This document shows, in pieces, positions 56,727-64,000 of a stretch of DNA of 64,000 nucleotides (position 1 is the stretch's first letter; every line of letters starts with the position of its first letter). The stretch comes from Piscinibacter sp. XHJ-5 (GTDB lineage Bacteria > Pseudomonadota > Gammaproteobacteria > Burkholderiales > Burkholderiaceae_C). The stretch covers positions 2,542,001 to 2,606,000 of the forward strand of contig NZ_CP123228.1 of NCBI RefSeq assembly GCF_029855045.1. Direction: 5' to 3'. Below the pieces are notes generated by a model, which saw nothing but the letters and a program-made list of their open reading frames with translations, ran no database searches and had not been told where the DNA came from. The position numbers and the translations under genes are program-made.

Positions 56727-57593
56727 ATGCAGCAACCCCGTCTCGAACATGTGCAGTGCCTCGATGCGCGCGGCCTGCATCGGATGGCGTACTGGGAGTG
56801 GGGCGATGCGGACAATCCGCGCCTCCTGGTTTGCGCGCACGGCCTGTCGCGACAGGGCCGCGACTTCGACACCCTGGCGCGTGCGCTCGTGCCGCACTAT
56901 CGGGTCGTCGCGCCGGACGTCGTCGGACGCGGCCGCTCCGACTGGCTGGCCGATCCGGCGGGCTATCAGCTTCCGGGCTACGTCGGCGACATGGTGACGC
57001 TTCTCGCGCGCCTGAACGCCGACACGGTGCACTGGGTCGGCACCTCGATGGGCGGCCTGATCGGGCTGGGTCTCGCATCGCTCGCCCAATCGCCCGTGCG
57101 CAAGCTGGTGCTCAACGACGTCGGCCCGACGATCCAGGCCGAGGCGCTCGCCCGCATCGGCACCTACCTCGGCCTGCCGATGCGCTGGCAGTCGATCGAC
57201 GAGGCGGCAGACTACATGCTCAGCATCTCCCAGGGGTTCGGCACGCACACGCGCGAGCAGTGGATGGCGCTGACCGAGCCCATGCTGAAGGCCGAAGGCG
57301 ACGGCTTCAAGCCGCACTACGACCCGGCCATCGCGGTCCCGTTTCGTGCGCTGACGCCCCAGCTTGCGGCGCTCGGCGAGGCGGCGCTGTGGAAGGCCTA
57401 CGACGCCATCTCGTGCCCCACGCTGCTGCTGCGCGGCGCCGACTCCGACCTGCTGACGCGCGAGACGGCGCTGGCCATGACGCAGCGCGGCCCGAAGGCG
57501 CGCCTGCACGAGTTCAGCAACGTCGGTCACGCGCCGATGCTGACGTCGCCCGAGCAGATCGAGGTCGTGCGGGAGTTCCTGCTGTCCCCATGA
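56727..57593 (+). CDS. alpha/beta hydrolase
   Basis: A 288-residue hydrolase. The oxyanion segment is CAHGLSRQGRDF (from residue 36), the nucleophile Ser107 is in HWVGTSMGG, and the catalytic histidine is in SNVGHAPML near the end. The substrate is unknown; size and cap resemble enol-lactone, ester or haloperoxidase-type enzymes. The ATG at 56727 lies within the short divergent gap from bdhA; its stop overlaps the relA start (ATGA). Confidence 0.85.
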   Translation: MQQPRLEHVQCLDARGLHRMAYWEWGDADNPRLLVCAHGLSRQGRDFDTLARALVPHYRVVAPDVVGRGRSDWLADPAGYQLPGYVGDMVTLLARLNADTVHWVGTSMGGLIGLGLASLAQSPVRKLVLNDVGPTIQAEALARIGTYLGLPMRWQSIDEAADYMLSISQGFGTHTREQWMALTEPMLKAEGDGFKPHYDPAIAVPFRALTPQLAALGEAALWKAYDAISCPTLLLRGADSDLLTRETALAMTQRGPKARLHEFSNVGHAPMLTSPEQIEVVREFLLSP

Positions 57594-59818
57594 AGACCGG
57601 ACTGCAGGCGGGGCACGACAGCGCGGCGCCGATCGTCCAGCTCGTCGACGAGCACGCCGCCGACGAGGCCGCCCAGCTCGCTCGCGCACGGGCCTTCGCC
57701 GAGCCGCTGCTGGCCGGCCGGGCGCTGGACACCGGCGAGGATGCGCTCGCGCATGCCGATGGCGTCGCCGCGGTGCTGCAGCAGATCGGCGCGGCGCCGT
57801 CGATGCGTGCCGCGGCCTACCTGGTCTACGCCGGCGACTTCCTGAACAAGCCGGAAGAGGTGGTGGAGAAGGCCTTCGGTCCTTCGCACGCGAGCCTGGT
57901 GCTGCACACGCGCAAGCTGGTGCAGATCCAGCGGGCGGCGCGCGACGCCAAGGTCGGCGAGGACCAGCGCGCGCTGCAGACCGAACGCGTGCGAAAGATG
58001 CTGCTCGCGTTCTCGCGCGACCTGCGGGTGGTGCTGCTGCGGCTGGCGTCGCGGCTGCAGACGCTGCGCTACCACGCAGCCACGCGCCGCGCCTGTCCCG
58101 AGGTGCTGGCCCGCGAGTCGATGCAGGTGTTCGCGCCGCTCGCCAACCGCCTGGGCATCTGGCAGATCAAGTGGGAGCTGGAGGACCTGTCGTTCCGCTT
58201 CCTGCAGCCCGACGACTACCGCACCGTGGCAAGGCTGCTCGACGAGAAGCGGGTCGAGCGCGAACAGCGCGTGGAGGCATTCCGGGTGCGCCTGATGGCG
58301 CAGCTGCGCGCCCACGGTCTGCGCGCGGAAGTGCAGGGGCGGCCCAAGCACCTGTACAGCATCTGGAAGAAGATGCAGGGCAAGAGCCTGGACTTCACCC
58401 GCGTGTTCGATATCCGGGCGATGCGCGTCATCGTCGACGGCGTGCCCGACTGCTATGCCGTGCTGAGCCGGGTGCACGAGCTGTACCGGCCCGTGCCCGG
58501 CGAGTTCGACGACTACATCGCCAAGCCCAAGGCCAACGGCTACCAGTCGCTGCACACTGTGGTGCTCGACCAGGACGACCGCGCGGTGGAGGTGCAGATC
58601 CGCACACGCGCGATGCACGAGCATGCCGAGCACGGCGTCGCGGCCCACTGGGCCTACAAGGAAGCGGGCACCAAGGGCTACGCCGGCGTGGTGGCAGGCG
58701 CCGACTTCGACGCTCAGGTGGCCGAGGCGCGCAAGGCGGTGCTGCGACAGCTGCTCGCCTGGGAGCGGGATTTCGCGGCGCCGAGCACCGGTACCGGCGA
58801 AGGGGTGTTCGACGATCGCATCTACGTTTTCACACCCGACGCCGCGGTGGTCGAGCTGCCGGCCGGCGCGACGCCCATCGACTTCGCGTATGCGGTGCAC
58901 ACCGACCTCGGCCACCGCTGCCGCGGGGCCAAGGTCGACGGCGCGATGGTGCCTCTGAACACGCCGCTGAAGAGCGGCCAGACGGTGGAGGTGACGGCGA
59001 TCAAGGAGGGCGGTCCGTCGCTCGACTGGCTCAACGCCGAGCTCGGCTACATGCGCAGCACGCGCTCGCGCGCCAAGGTGCGCGCCTGGTTCAACGCGCT
59101 GGCGCTGGCCGGCACCATCGCGCGCGGCCGCGAGGCGGTGGAGAAGCTGCTGCAGCGCGAAGGGCGAACGGCGATCAAGCTCGACGACCTGGCTGCGCAA
59201 CTCGGTTTCCGCAACGCCGATGCGCTCTTCGAGGTGGTCGGCAAGGACGAGTTCTCGCTTCGGCACATCGAGAACCTCCTGCGCCCGGCGGAGCCGCTGC
59301 CGACGCCCGACGAGGTCATCGCGCTGAAGCGAACGCGCGCCGAAGGCGAGTCTCCCAAGGGCGGCGTCCTGGTGGTGGGCGTCGAGTCGCTGCTGACGAC
59401 GCTGGCGCGCTGCTGCCGGCCTGCACCCCCCGATGCGATCAGCGGCTACGTGACACGCGGCAAGGGCGTCGCGATCCATCGCCGCGACTGCAGCAATTTC
59501 CGCGAGATGGCCGCGCGCTCGCCGGAACGCGTCATCGCCGTCGAATGGGGCGTGCCGAGGGGCGACAAGGGTGCGATGTATCCGGTCGACGTGATGGTCG
59601 AGGCGGCAGACCGCCAGGGCCTGCTGCGCGACATCTCCGAGGTCTTCGCCAAGGAGAAGATGAACGTCGCCGGCGTGAAGACGCAGACGGTGCGCGATGC
59701 GCAGGGCGGTACCGCCTGGATGACCTTCACCATCGAGGTCGCCGACGCCGCCCGGCTGGCCCAAGTGCTGCACCTGGTCGGCCGCGTGGCCGGCGTGCGA
59801 TCGGCGCGGCGCAAGTGA
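57590..59818 (+). CDS. relA: (p)ppGpp synthetase RelA
   Basis: A 742-residue RelA, as long as the E. coli enzyme. The N-terminal hydrolase-type domain is degenerate: where bifunctional enzymes have an HD pair, this has LVYAGDFL, so it should be synthesis-only. The synthetase domain shows HLYSIWKKM, DIRAMRVIV and EFDDYIAKPKANGYQSLHT; TGS (VFTPDAAVVELPAGATPIDF, from about residue 405) and a C-terminal ACT domain (from about 665) follow. It senses uncharged tRNA on ribosomes. It is coupled to the hydrolase gene. Confidence 0.95.
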   Translation: MKTGLQAGHDSAAPIVQLVDEHAADEAAQLARARAFAEPLLAGRALDTGEDALAHADGVAAVLQQIGAAPSMRAAAYLVYAGDFLNKPEEVVEKAFGPSHASLVLHTRKLVQIQRAARDAKVGEDQRALQTERVRKMLLAFSRDLRVVLLRLASRLQTLRYHAATRRACPEVLARESMQVFAPLANRLGIWQIKWELEDLSFRFLQPDDYRTVARLLDEKRVEREQRVEAFRVRLMAQLRAHGLRAEVQGRPKHLYSIWKKMQGKSLDFTRVFDIRAMRVIVDGVPDCYAVLSRVHELYRPVPGEFDDYIAKPKANGYQSLHTVVLDQDDRAVEVQIRTRAMHEHAEHGVAAHWAYKEAGTKGYAGVVAGADFDAQVAEARKAVLRQLLAWERDFAAPSTGTGEGVFDDRIYVFTPDAAVVELPAGATPIDFAYAVHTDLGHRCRGAKVDGAMVPLNTPLKSGQTVEVTAIKEGGPSLDWLNAELGYMRSTRSRAKVRAWFNALALAGTIARGREAVEKLLQREGRTAIKLDDLAAQLGFRNADALFEVVGKDEFSLRHIENLLRPAEPLPTPDEVIALKRTRAEGESPKGGVLVVGVESLLTTLARCCRPAPPDAISGYVTRGKGVAIHRRDCSNFREMAARSPERVIAVEWGVPRGDKGAMYPVDVMVEAADRQGLLRDISEVFAKEKMNVAGVKTQTVRDAQGGTAWMTFTIEVADAARLAQVLHLVGRVAGVRSARRK

Positions 59819-59834
59819 CGGTCGGATCTGCTGC

Positions 59835-59840
59835 TATACT
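59835..59840 (+). promoter_or_regulatory. -10 box of the tRNA-Val promoter
   Basis: TATACT ends 12 bases before the tRNA, giving a start about 6 bases upstream of the mature 5' end; the -35 is poor. Confidence 0.5.
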
Positions 59841-59852
59841 GCGAGGCTTCGC

Positions 59853-59929
59853 AGGCGCGTAGCTCAGCTGGTTAGAGCACCACCTTGACATGGTGGGGGT
59901 CGTTGGTTCGAGTCCAATCGCGCCTACCA
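59853..59929 (+). tRNA. tRNA-Val (anticodon GAC)
   Basis: 77 bases including encoded CCA. The acceptor arm AGGCGCG pairs with CGCGCCT, the anticodon stem CCACC/GGTGG encloses loop TTGACAT with anticodon GAC at 59887-59889, and the T-arm reads GTTGG-TTCGAGT-CCAAT. Intact, with its own -10 box and a terminator downstream. It lies at the boundary with the accessory segment. Confidence 0.97.
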
Positions 59930-59946
59930 AATTCGGTAGACAGAAC

Positions 59947-59980
59947 AAGCACTTAGCGGAGACGCCAAGTGCTTTTTTGT
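59947..59980 (+). terminator. terminator downstream of tRNA-Val
   Basis: An 8-bp arm AAGCACTT/AAGTGCTT, extended by a short inner GCG/CGC stem, is followed by T residues. It begins 17 bases past the tRNA. Confidence 0.8.
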
Positions 59981-59985
59981 TGGTG

Positions 59986-60005
59986 GTACCAAAAAAGTAC
60001 CAAAA
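59986..60005. repeat. tandem GTACCAAAA repeats, possible integrase arm sites
   Basis: GTACCAAAA occurs at 59986-59994 and again at 59997-60005, an 11-base period, right after the tRNA terminator. Short GTACC-type direct repeats near tRNA genes are often arm sites for tyrosine recombinases; no integrase gene is in the window. Confidence 0.4.
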
Positions 60006-60120
60006 GTCTCTCCTCCGCGGCTGTCCACTTGACCATTGACCTTGCGGCCGATGGCGCAGAGAGTGACTCCGGGTGGAGCGCGCCTACGGTCCACGTCATG
60101 CAGCCGGGAGAGGCCTGCAG

Positions 60121-60143
60121 GTCGCGGAGAGTTTCCCCGCGAC
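60121..60143 (+). other. hairpin in front of the small orphan gene
   Basis: 7-bp stem GTCGCGG / CCGCGAC with a 9-base loop, 18 bases before the ATG at 60162. It may be an mRNA leader structure or a protein-binding palindrome. Confidence 0.4.
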
Positions 60144-60161
60144 AACCAGACTGGAATCGCC

Positions 60162-60527
60162 ATGCACCTTCAAGTACCCATCACCATTGCGGACGAGCTC
60201 GACGAGCAGATCGTGGACTCGACCGGATTCCTGGACCTCGCCAGCGGTGAGATCCACGAAGTGACCTACGCCAACTACGACGTGCAGGCGAAAGGCATTC
60301 CGGCGACGCTGCCTGACTACGCGTTCACAAGCGGCAAGCTGTCCCATGCCGGGAAGGACGTCGAGTTCAGCGTACAGGTCGACCTCTTCAGCGGTCGCTA
60401 CAGCGTCACGGCCAACGAACTGCTCGACATCAAGGTCCGCGCCGCCAAGCTCTTCGCCGGAATCCAGGGCAAGGATCTCGCGCGCGCCGGCGGCCAGTCG
60501 GCCACGTCGCGCAGGGACATTCACTGA
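60162..60527 (+). CDS. small hypothetical protein
   Basis: A 121-residue soluble protein that I do not recognise. It has no signal peptide, membrane segment or obvious DNA-binding motif. It is acidic in its first half (ITIADELDEQIVDSTGFLDL) and has an amphipathic helix near residues 90-110 (ELLDIKVRAAKLFAGI). It follows the tRNA-Val terminator and a leader hairpin and precedes transposase debris, so it is probably an island gene. Confidence 0.6.
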   Translation: MHLQVPITIADELDEQIVDSTGFLDLASGEIHEVTYANYDVQAKGIPATLPDYAFTSGKLSHAGKDVEFSVQVDLFSGRYSVTANELLDIKVRAAKLFAGIQGKDLARAGGQSATSRRDIH

Positions 60528-60540
60528 CACGAGCGATCAG

Positions 60541-60600
60541 GCGTACGGCACAGATCGCGCGCGCGTCGGCTGCGTCGGTCTTGTTCGTCTGTACCTCGGC
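60541..60600 (-). pseudogene. IS110-family transposase fragment
   Basis: The minus strand reads EVQTNKTDAADARAIC, the block that follows the N-terminal RuvC-like part of IS110 transposases (typically KTNKTDAADAEAIC). The frame has no start, and the similarity stops on both sides, so only about 20 codons survive. It is a remnant of a larger insertion. Confidence 0.6.
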
Positions 60601-60737
60601 CTGAGGAATGCTGAGGGTCGCACGAACAAGTCTATGCCTCGGTCAAACGGTCGTCATGTTGCATGTGAAGTCACTGCATCGACAGCACCCGCTGCTTGGA
60701 GTCGGAGCACGTCGACCGAGATACGCCGAGCCGGCCA

Positions 60738-61045
60738 TCAGGCCGAGGTGTTCAGCGATGGTGTTGGACCAGCCGAGGTCGAAGCCTTTGCAGAAACATA
60801 CGCTGCGGTCGCGGCCAAGCTGTTCGCGATGTCGATGTCACTTTCGCTGACGCCGATCGGAAGCACCACAACCCCGTCCTCATCCGCCACAAGGCGTTGC
60901 CCAGGCATGAGTGTGACGCCTCGAACGCCACCGTAACGTCGGCTCCCCGAGGCCGCCGATGTCCGCGCGGCGAGGTGCGGTGCCCGGTGCCTTCACGCCG
61001 ATGTCCATCGTGTCGAGCTCTGCGCGATTCGATACACGAGAGATC
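60738..61045 (-). pseudogene. frameshifted RraA-family remnant
   Basis: Read leftwards, one frame gives NRAELDTMDIGVKAPGTAPR and the following RRADIGGLGEP, then a shift leads to YGGVRGVTLMPGQRLVADED and GVVVLPIG in a second frame. These are consecutive parts of the RraA/HMG-aldolase C-terminal half. The N-terminal half is missing or unrecognisable and the frames are broken near 60934. The family is the same as the intact rraA at 45722, but this copy follows the aldolase-like branch (VADEDGVVVLP ending). Confidence 0.7.
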
Positions 61046-61109
61046 ACTTGCTGACTTGGTGAACGGCGCGAGCGCGAACGTGAAGCCATGGCGTGCAAGA
61101 CTCACGGTT

Positions 61110-62087
61110 TCAATCAGCGTGACTGACCTTTCGCCGTGTGCGACCGCGACCGCCCCGATCAATACGACCTCGGGTTAAGAAATCGAACAGCTTGGTGGTG
61201 GCCTCGCTCATCCCCGATTCCTGATGCAGTAAGCCCATCGGAAGCATGGGTTGGGTATCACGCATCTTCACCAGCGCAAGTTCACCCTGTTGGACGAAGT
61301 CGCGCACGAAGCTGAGCGGCAGCATCGTCAATGCGCCTCGCTGTTGCAGCAGGCGGACCAAGAGCGTTGCGTTTCGCGTGATCAGCGAGTGAGTCCGTGG
61401 CATTGCGGGTAGCTTGCTCACGAATTCGTCGAAGCGCTCGCGCGCTGTCGTACCTGACGGCACCATCACCCACAATTGCGCGGCCAGCGAGGCTTCGTCG
61501 AACCGCCGGCTGCGCGCCAGTGGGTGGTCAGCCGAGCACACGATCACCACTTCGTCCTCCAGCAGAGGCAGAAACTGCCAACGCTCGGGTATGGCTGAAG
61601 GACGTCGACAAGCAACCAAGTCGACTTCCTGACGCGCAATGGCCAAGAGCTGATCTTCTCCCTCTGCTTCGCGAACGTGCACCTCAATGGATGGGAGGCG
61701 CTGACTGAACTGGAGCAGCGCGTCTGTGAGCATATTGAGAGCAGCCACGGAAGTGACGAGACGCACTGTCCCTTGCCCATGCCGGTGCCGAGAGGCGATG
61801 ACTTCGGCGCCTTCGACAAGCCCTTGCATGACTTGGCGGGCCACCGGCAACAGTTCCAGGCAAGTTGTTGTCGGACGGACGCCACGAGCATGGCGGGTAA
61901 AGAGCTGCGCTTCCAGCAGCCGTTCAATGTAGGCAAGTGCCTGCGTCACCGAGGATTGCGTCAGGCCGATGGCGTCGGCGGTCCTCTGCACACTTCCAAG
62001 TTCCGCAATCTTCAACAGCACTTGGATGTGGCGAAACTTGCCTCGTGTCAGCAGTCGGTTAAGGAGCGTCGAGGCAGTCAGGTTCAA
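61110..62087 (-). CDS. LysR family transcriptional regulator
   Basis: A 325-residue regulator. The winged helix (GKFRHIQVLLKIAELGSVQR, residues 16-35, then LTQSSVTQALAYIERLLEAQLFTR up to about 67) is followed by a periplasmic-binding-protein-like effector domain (about 100-300). No ATG fits; the frame opens with TTG at 62087, and the family usually begins slightly earlier or here. It is divergent from the large secreted protein, which it probably controls. Confidence 0.88.
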   Translation of the reverse strand: MNLTASTLLNRLLTRGKFRHIQVLLKIAELGSVQRTADAIGLTQSSVTQALAYIERLLEAQLFTRHARGVRPTTTCLELLPVARQVMQGLVEGAEVIASRHRHGQGTVRLVTSVAALNMLTDALLQFSQRLPSIEVHVREAEGEDQLLAIARQEVDLVACRRPSAIPERWQFLPLLEDEVVIVCSADHPLARSRRFDEASLAAQLWVMVPSGTTARERFDEFVSKLPAMPRTHSLITRNATLLVRLLQQRGALTMLPLSFVRDFVQQGELALVKMRDTQPMLPMGLLHQESGMSEATTKLFDFLTRGRIDRGGRGRTRRKVSHAD

Positions 62088-62199
62088 GATATCGGAAATT
62101 CTAATACCAGGGCCGCCGAATTCATTGGTGGCAATGGCCGGCGATGGCTACCGTCTGTGGTCAAGGGTCTGACGGATACAGGCCTATCAGGAGACAACC

Positions 62200-64000
62200 A
62201 TGGACTGCACCAGCAGCGCCGGCCCGAGCGGCCGCTTTCGTCGAGCCTTGCTCAGATGCGCAGGGGCCGTTGCGATATGCACAGCCGTATTCCCAGCCGC
62301 CGCGGACTTTGGACCCGACTGGGAGATTCGGGTCGTGTCGAGCAGGCCTAACCTGGTTAGCGGCGGGGATGCGGTGATCGAGGTCCAGTTGCCTCGCTAC
62401 GCACGCAAGCGTGATGTGGTCGTAAGGCTCAACGGCGCGGATGTCACGGATCAGTTGAGCGCCGACTCGTCCGGAGCCAAGCTGACCGGCTTGGTCAGCG
62501 GGATGCGGGAAGGCAAGAACCGAGTCACTGTTGGCGACAGGCGGCAAAGCGGGTGGCAACACGCCGGATCCCTGGACGTGGTGAACTACCCAATCTCCGG
62601 CGAGATGTTCGGGCCCCATCAGCGTCCGTGGATTTGCGAAACCGAGGCCTCAGGTCTCGGTGCTCCTCCCGCAGCGGGCCCGTGCATGGGTGCGACCAAG
62701 TACGAGTGGTTCTATCGTTCCACATCCGGCGCACTGTTGCCCTTGCCGGCGGGTCCGCTGCCGGCAGATGTCGCAACAACCACCACGATCGACGGCACGA
62801 CGGTGAAGTACATCGTGCGCGTGGAGTCAGGAACGATCAACGAATCCATCTATCGGATCGCGATCCTGGACGACCCGAGCAATCCGATCAGAGACCCGTG
62901 GTCGCCGACGGGCAAGAAGCCAGGCCCGGGATGGAACGGCAAGCTGTTCTATCACTTCGTTGGTGGTGCCGCGGCCGGCTTCCGTTCCGGGCGTAATTCA
63001 GCGACCAACGCCATCAACGTCTCCGACACGATCTCAACGCGAGATGAACCTCTACGGCTCGGGTTCGCTGTGGCCACGGCGACGCGCAATGTCTTTGGCA
63101 CCGGATCCGACGAGGTGGTTTCGGCCGAGACGGTGATGATGGTCAAGGAGCGCTTCATCGAGCAGTACGGGGTTCCGAAATACACAGTTGCCTTAGGTAG
63201 TTCTGGCGGGGCCATTCAGCAGCAGCTTATCGCCCACAACTATCCAGGCTTGTTCGATGCCATCACGCCGGTGCGCAATTTCCCAGACGTCATGAGCATC
63301 TCGGTCGATGTCATCGACTGCGGGCTGCTCAACAACGTCTTCAGCAAGAACCCGGCAAATTGGCCCGCCGATCGGCGAGCGAAGGTCGACGGTTACGCCA
63401 TTGATCCCCGCGGGCGGACCAACTGTGATGGCTGGCTGCGCTTTTCTTTCGATTGGCCAGGGCCGACAGACGGATTTGACGACGTGGTAACCGAGGCGCT
63501 GAGATACAACGCCGCAAGCAACCCTGGGGGCGCACGCGGGACCCTGCAGGACGGCTCGGTCAATTCGATGGGGATCAGTCCGCTCACCGGCTTCGCGCGC
63601 ACCTACTACGACAACATCGGTGTCCAGTACGGATTGAAGGCACTCAACCAGGGTGCCATCACTGTGACAGAGTTTCTGGATTTGAATGAGAGCATCGGGG
63701 GCATCGACGTCGACGCCAATCCGGTGCCCACGCGCAGCCAGGGCGACCTCATCGGGATCAAGCACGCGTACCGGCACGGTCGCATCAATGACGGCGAGAA
63801 CATGACGTTGCCGATCATCCAATACAGGAACTACGTCGACTTCCAGGCGGACATCCACTCGTTTCATCGAAGCAGGGCCATGCTCGAGCGCATGAAGAAA
63901 GCAAACGGAACGACGGACAATGTCGCTCGGTGGACAATGCCGCAGAACGGTACTGTCAACTTCATGCGCATGGCGCTCCTGGCGCACGACGAGTGGCAGC
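62200..64000 (+). CDS. secreted DUF6351-like alpha/beta hydrolase-fold protein (3' truncated by window edge)
   Basis: An open frame of 600 codons runs off the right edge. GGAG at 62190-62193 lies 6 bases before the ATG. A signal peptide (to about residue 36, ending FPAAA) precedes a beta-rich N-terminal region (SSRPNLVSGGDAVIEVQLPR; VRLNGADVTDQL). The middle has ALGSSGGAIQQ with nucleophile-elbow pattern G333-S334-S335-G336-G337, so a serine hydrolase is likely. The layout agrees with the DUF6351 family as I remember it; substrates are unknown. Codons such as TTA, AGT and AGG are commoner than in neighbouring genes, suggesting transfer. Confidence 0.75.
   Translation, partial: MDCTSSAGPSGRFRRALLRCAGAVAICTAVFPAAADFGPDWEIRVVSSRPNLVSGGDAVIEVQLPRYARKRDVVVRLNGADVTDQLSADSSGAKLTGLVSGMREGKNRVTVGDRRQSGWQHAGSLDVVNYPISGEMFGPHQRPWICETEASGLGAPPAAGPCMGATKYEWFYRSTSGALLPLPAGPLPADVATTTTIDGTTVKYIVRVESGTINESIYRIAILDDPSNPIRDPWSPTGKKPGPGWNGKLFYHFVGGAAAGFRSGRNSATNAINVSDTISTRDEPLRLGFAVATATRNVFGTGSDEVVSAETVMMVKERFIEQYGVPKYTVALGSSGGAIQQQLIAHNYPGLFDAITPVRNFPDVMSISVDVIDCGLLNNVFSKNPANWPADRRAKVDGYAIDPRGRTNCDGWLRFSFDWPGPTDGFDDVVTEALRYNAASNPGGARGTLQDGSVNSMGISPLTGFARTYYDNIGVQYGLKALNQGAITVTEFLDLNESIGGIDVDANPVPTRSQGDLIGIKHAYRHGRINDGENMTLPIIQYRNYVDFQADIHSFHRSRAMLERMKKANGTTDNVARWTMPQNGTVNFMRMALLAHDEWQ

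Larger units (their letters stand above)
60528..61109. other. degraded interval
   Basis: No intact gene. It holds the IS110 scrap, the RraA-like remnant and about 140 bases (60601-60737) in which I see nothing recognisable. Stop codons interrupt all long frames in the coding-like parts. Confidence 0.6.

Noticed and set aside
56570..57589. Upstream in-frame extension of relA by about 340 codons
   Set aside because: It covers the hydrolase gene in another frame and gives Arg/Ala-rich nonsense; the RelA family starts at 57590.
60078..60090. CGCGCCTAC matching the tRNA-Val 3' end, as a second attachment site
   Set aside because: Only 9 bases match and the site is about 160 bases from the tRNA; in GC-rich DNA this can be chance. 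A real duplicate should be longer and lie at the far island end.
60608..61178. Several 80-160 codon open frames on either strand over the degraded interval
   Set aside because: They are mutually overlapping, lack ribosome sites, and are better explained by the RraA-like and IS110 remnants.

Overview
The window is high-GC DNA from the chromosome of a beta-proteobacterium, most likely order Burkholderiales. This is inferred from gene content and order (alaA-hom-thrC, bcp-phoH, bdhA, a RelA-type enzyme, a PIN-PhoH protein, tripartite tricarboxylate transporter genes) and from the strong G/C third-position bias. I cannot name a genus. About 60 protein genes, one tRNA and several regulatory structures are supported. 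Nearly all genes look intact; visible decay is confined to the last 4 kb.

Layout. 1-5225: the 3' end of ppsA, then a leftward molybdenum-cofactor (Moco) run of moaA, mobA, an acetyltransferase and moeA, with an NlpC/P60 hydrolase upstream. 5327-10299: acuI-prpE (acrylyl/propionyl-CoA chemistry) and an exported M3 peptidase. 10303-13145: phoH, bcp and a small Mth938-like gene, with two strong leftward terminators around the phoH leader. 13229-20095: a tight rightward run of alaA, hom, thrC, mobB, a second moeA, moaD, moaE and crcB/fluC. clpB follows under a heat-shock-type promoter. 22782-29647: the de novo NAD genes nadB, nadA and nadC, interleaved with two paralogous proteins ending in a roadblock-like domain and with a ComFB-like protein. 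29796-33047: a divergent AraC regulator/MFS exporter pair and a VirK/YbjX protein. 33048-42310: a leftward catabolic operon (tctC-B-A, two AP-endonuclease-2-fold TIM barrels, an enolase-superfamily enzyme, a Gfo/Idh/MocA dehydrogenase and a DUF993 aldolase-like protein) beside a TetR regulator with a perfect palindromic operator. 42385-47881: a ThDP enzyme, an EamA exporter, Lrp and MerR regulators, rraA, serB and an exported YciI protein. 48045-55886: mfd, ispD-ispF, ompR-envZ and a SIMPL-domain protein. 55900-59818: bdhA, an alpha/beta hydrolase and relA.

tRNA-Val(GAC) at 59853-59929 marks a change. Downstream lie a terminator, tandem GTACC repeats, an orphan small gene, an IS110-transposase scrap, a frameshifted RraA-like pseudogene, and a LysR regulator divergent from a large secreted DUF6351-like protein that runs off the window. 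The last gene has visibly different codon use (for example TTA and AGT codons). This looks like the left edge of an integrated island.

The two best candidates for undescribed biology are the roadblock/ComFB proteins embedded in the NAD biosynthesis locus and the eight-gene transport and catabolic operon of unknown substrate. Smaller points are a candidate promoter-plus-terminator unit immediately in front of phoH, operator-like palindromes at the TetR and AraC genes, an inverted repeat in front of ompR, and a hairpin at the 5' end of the mfd message.
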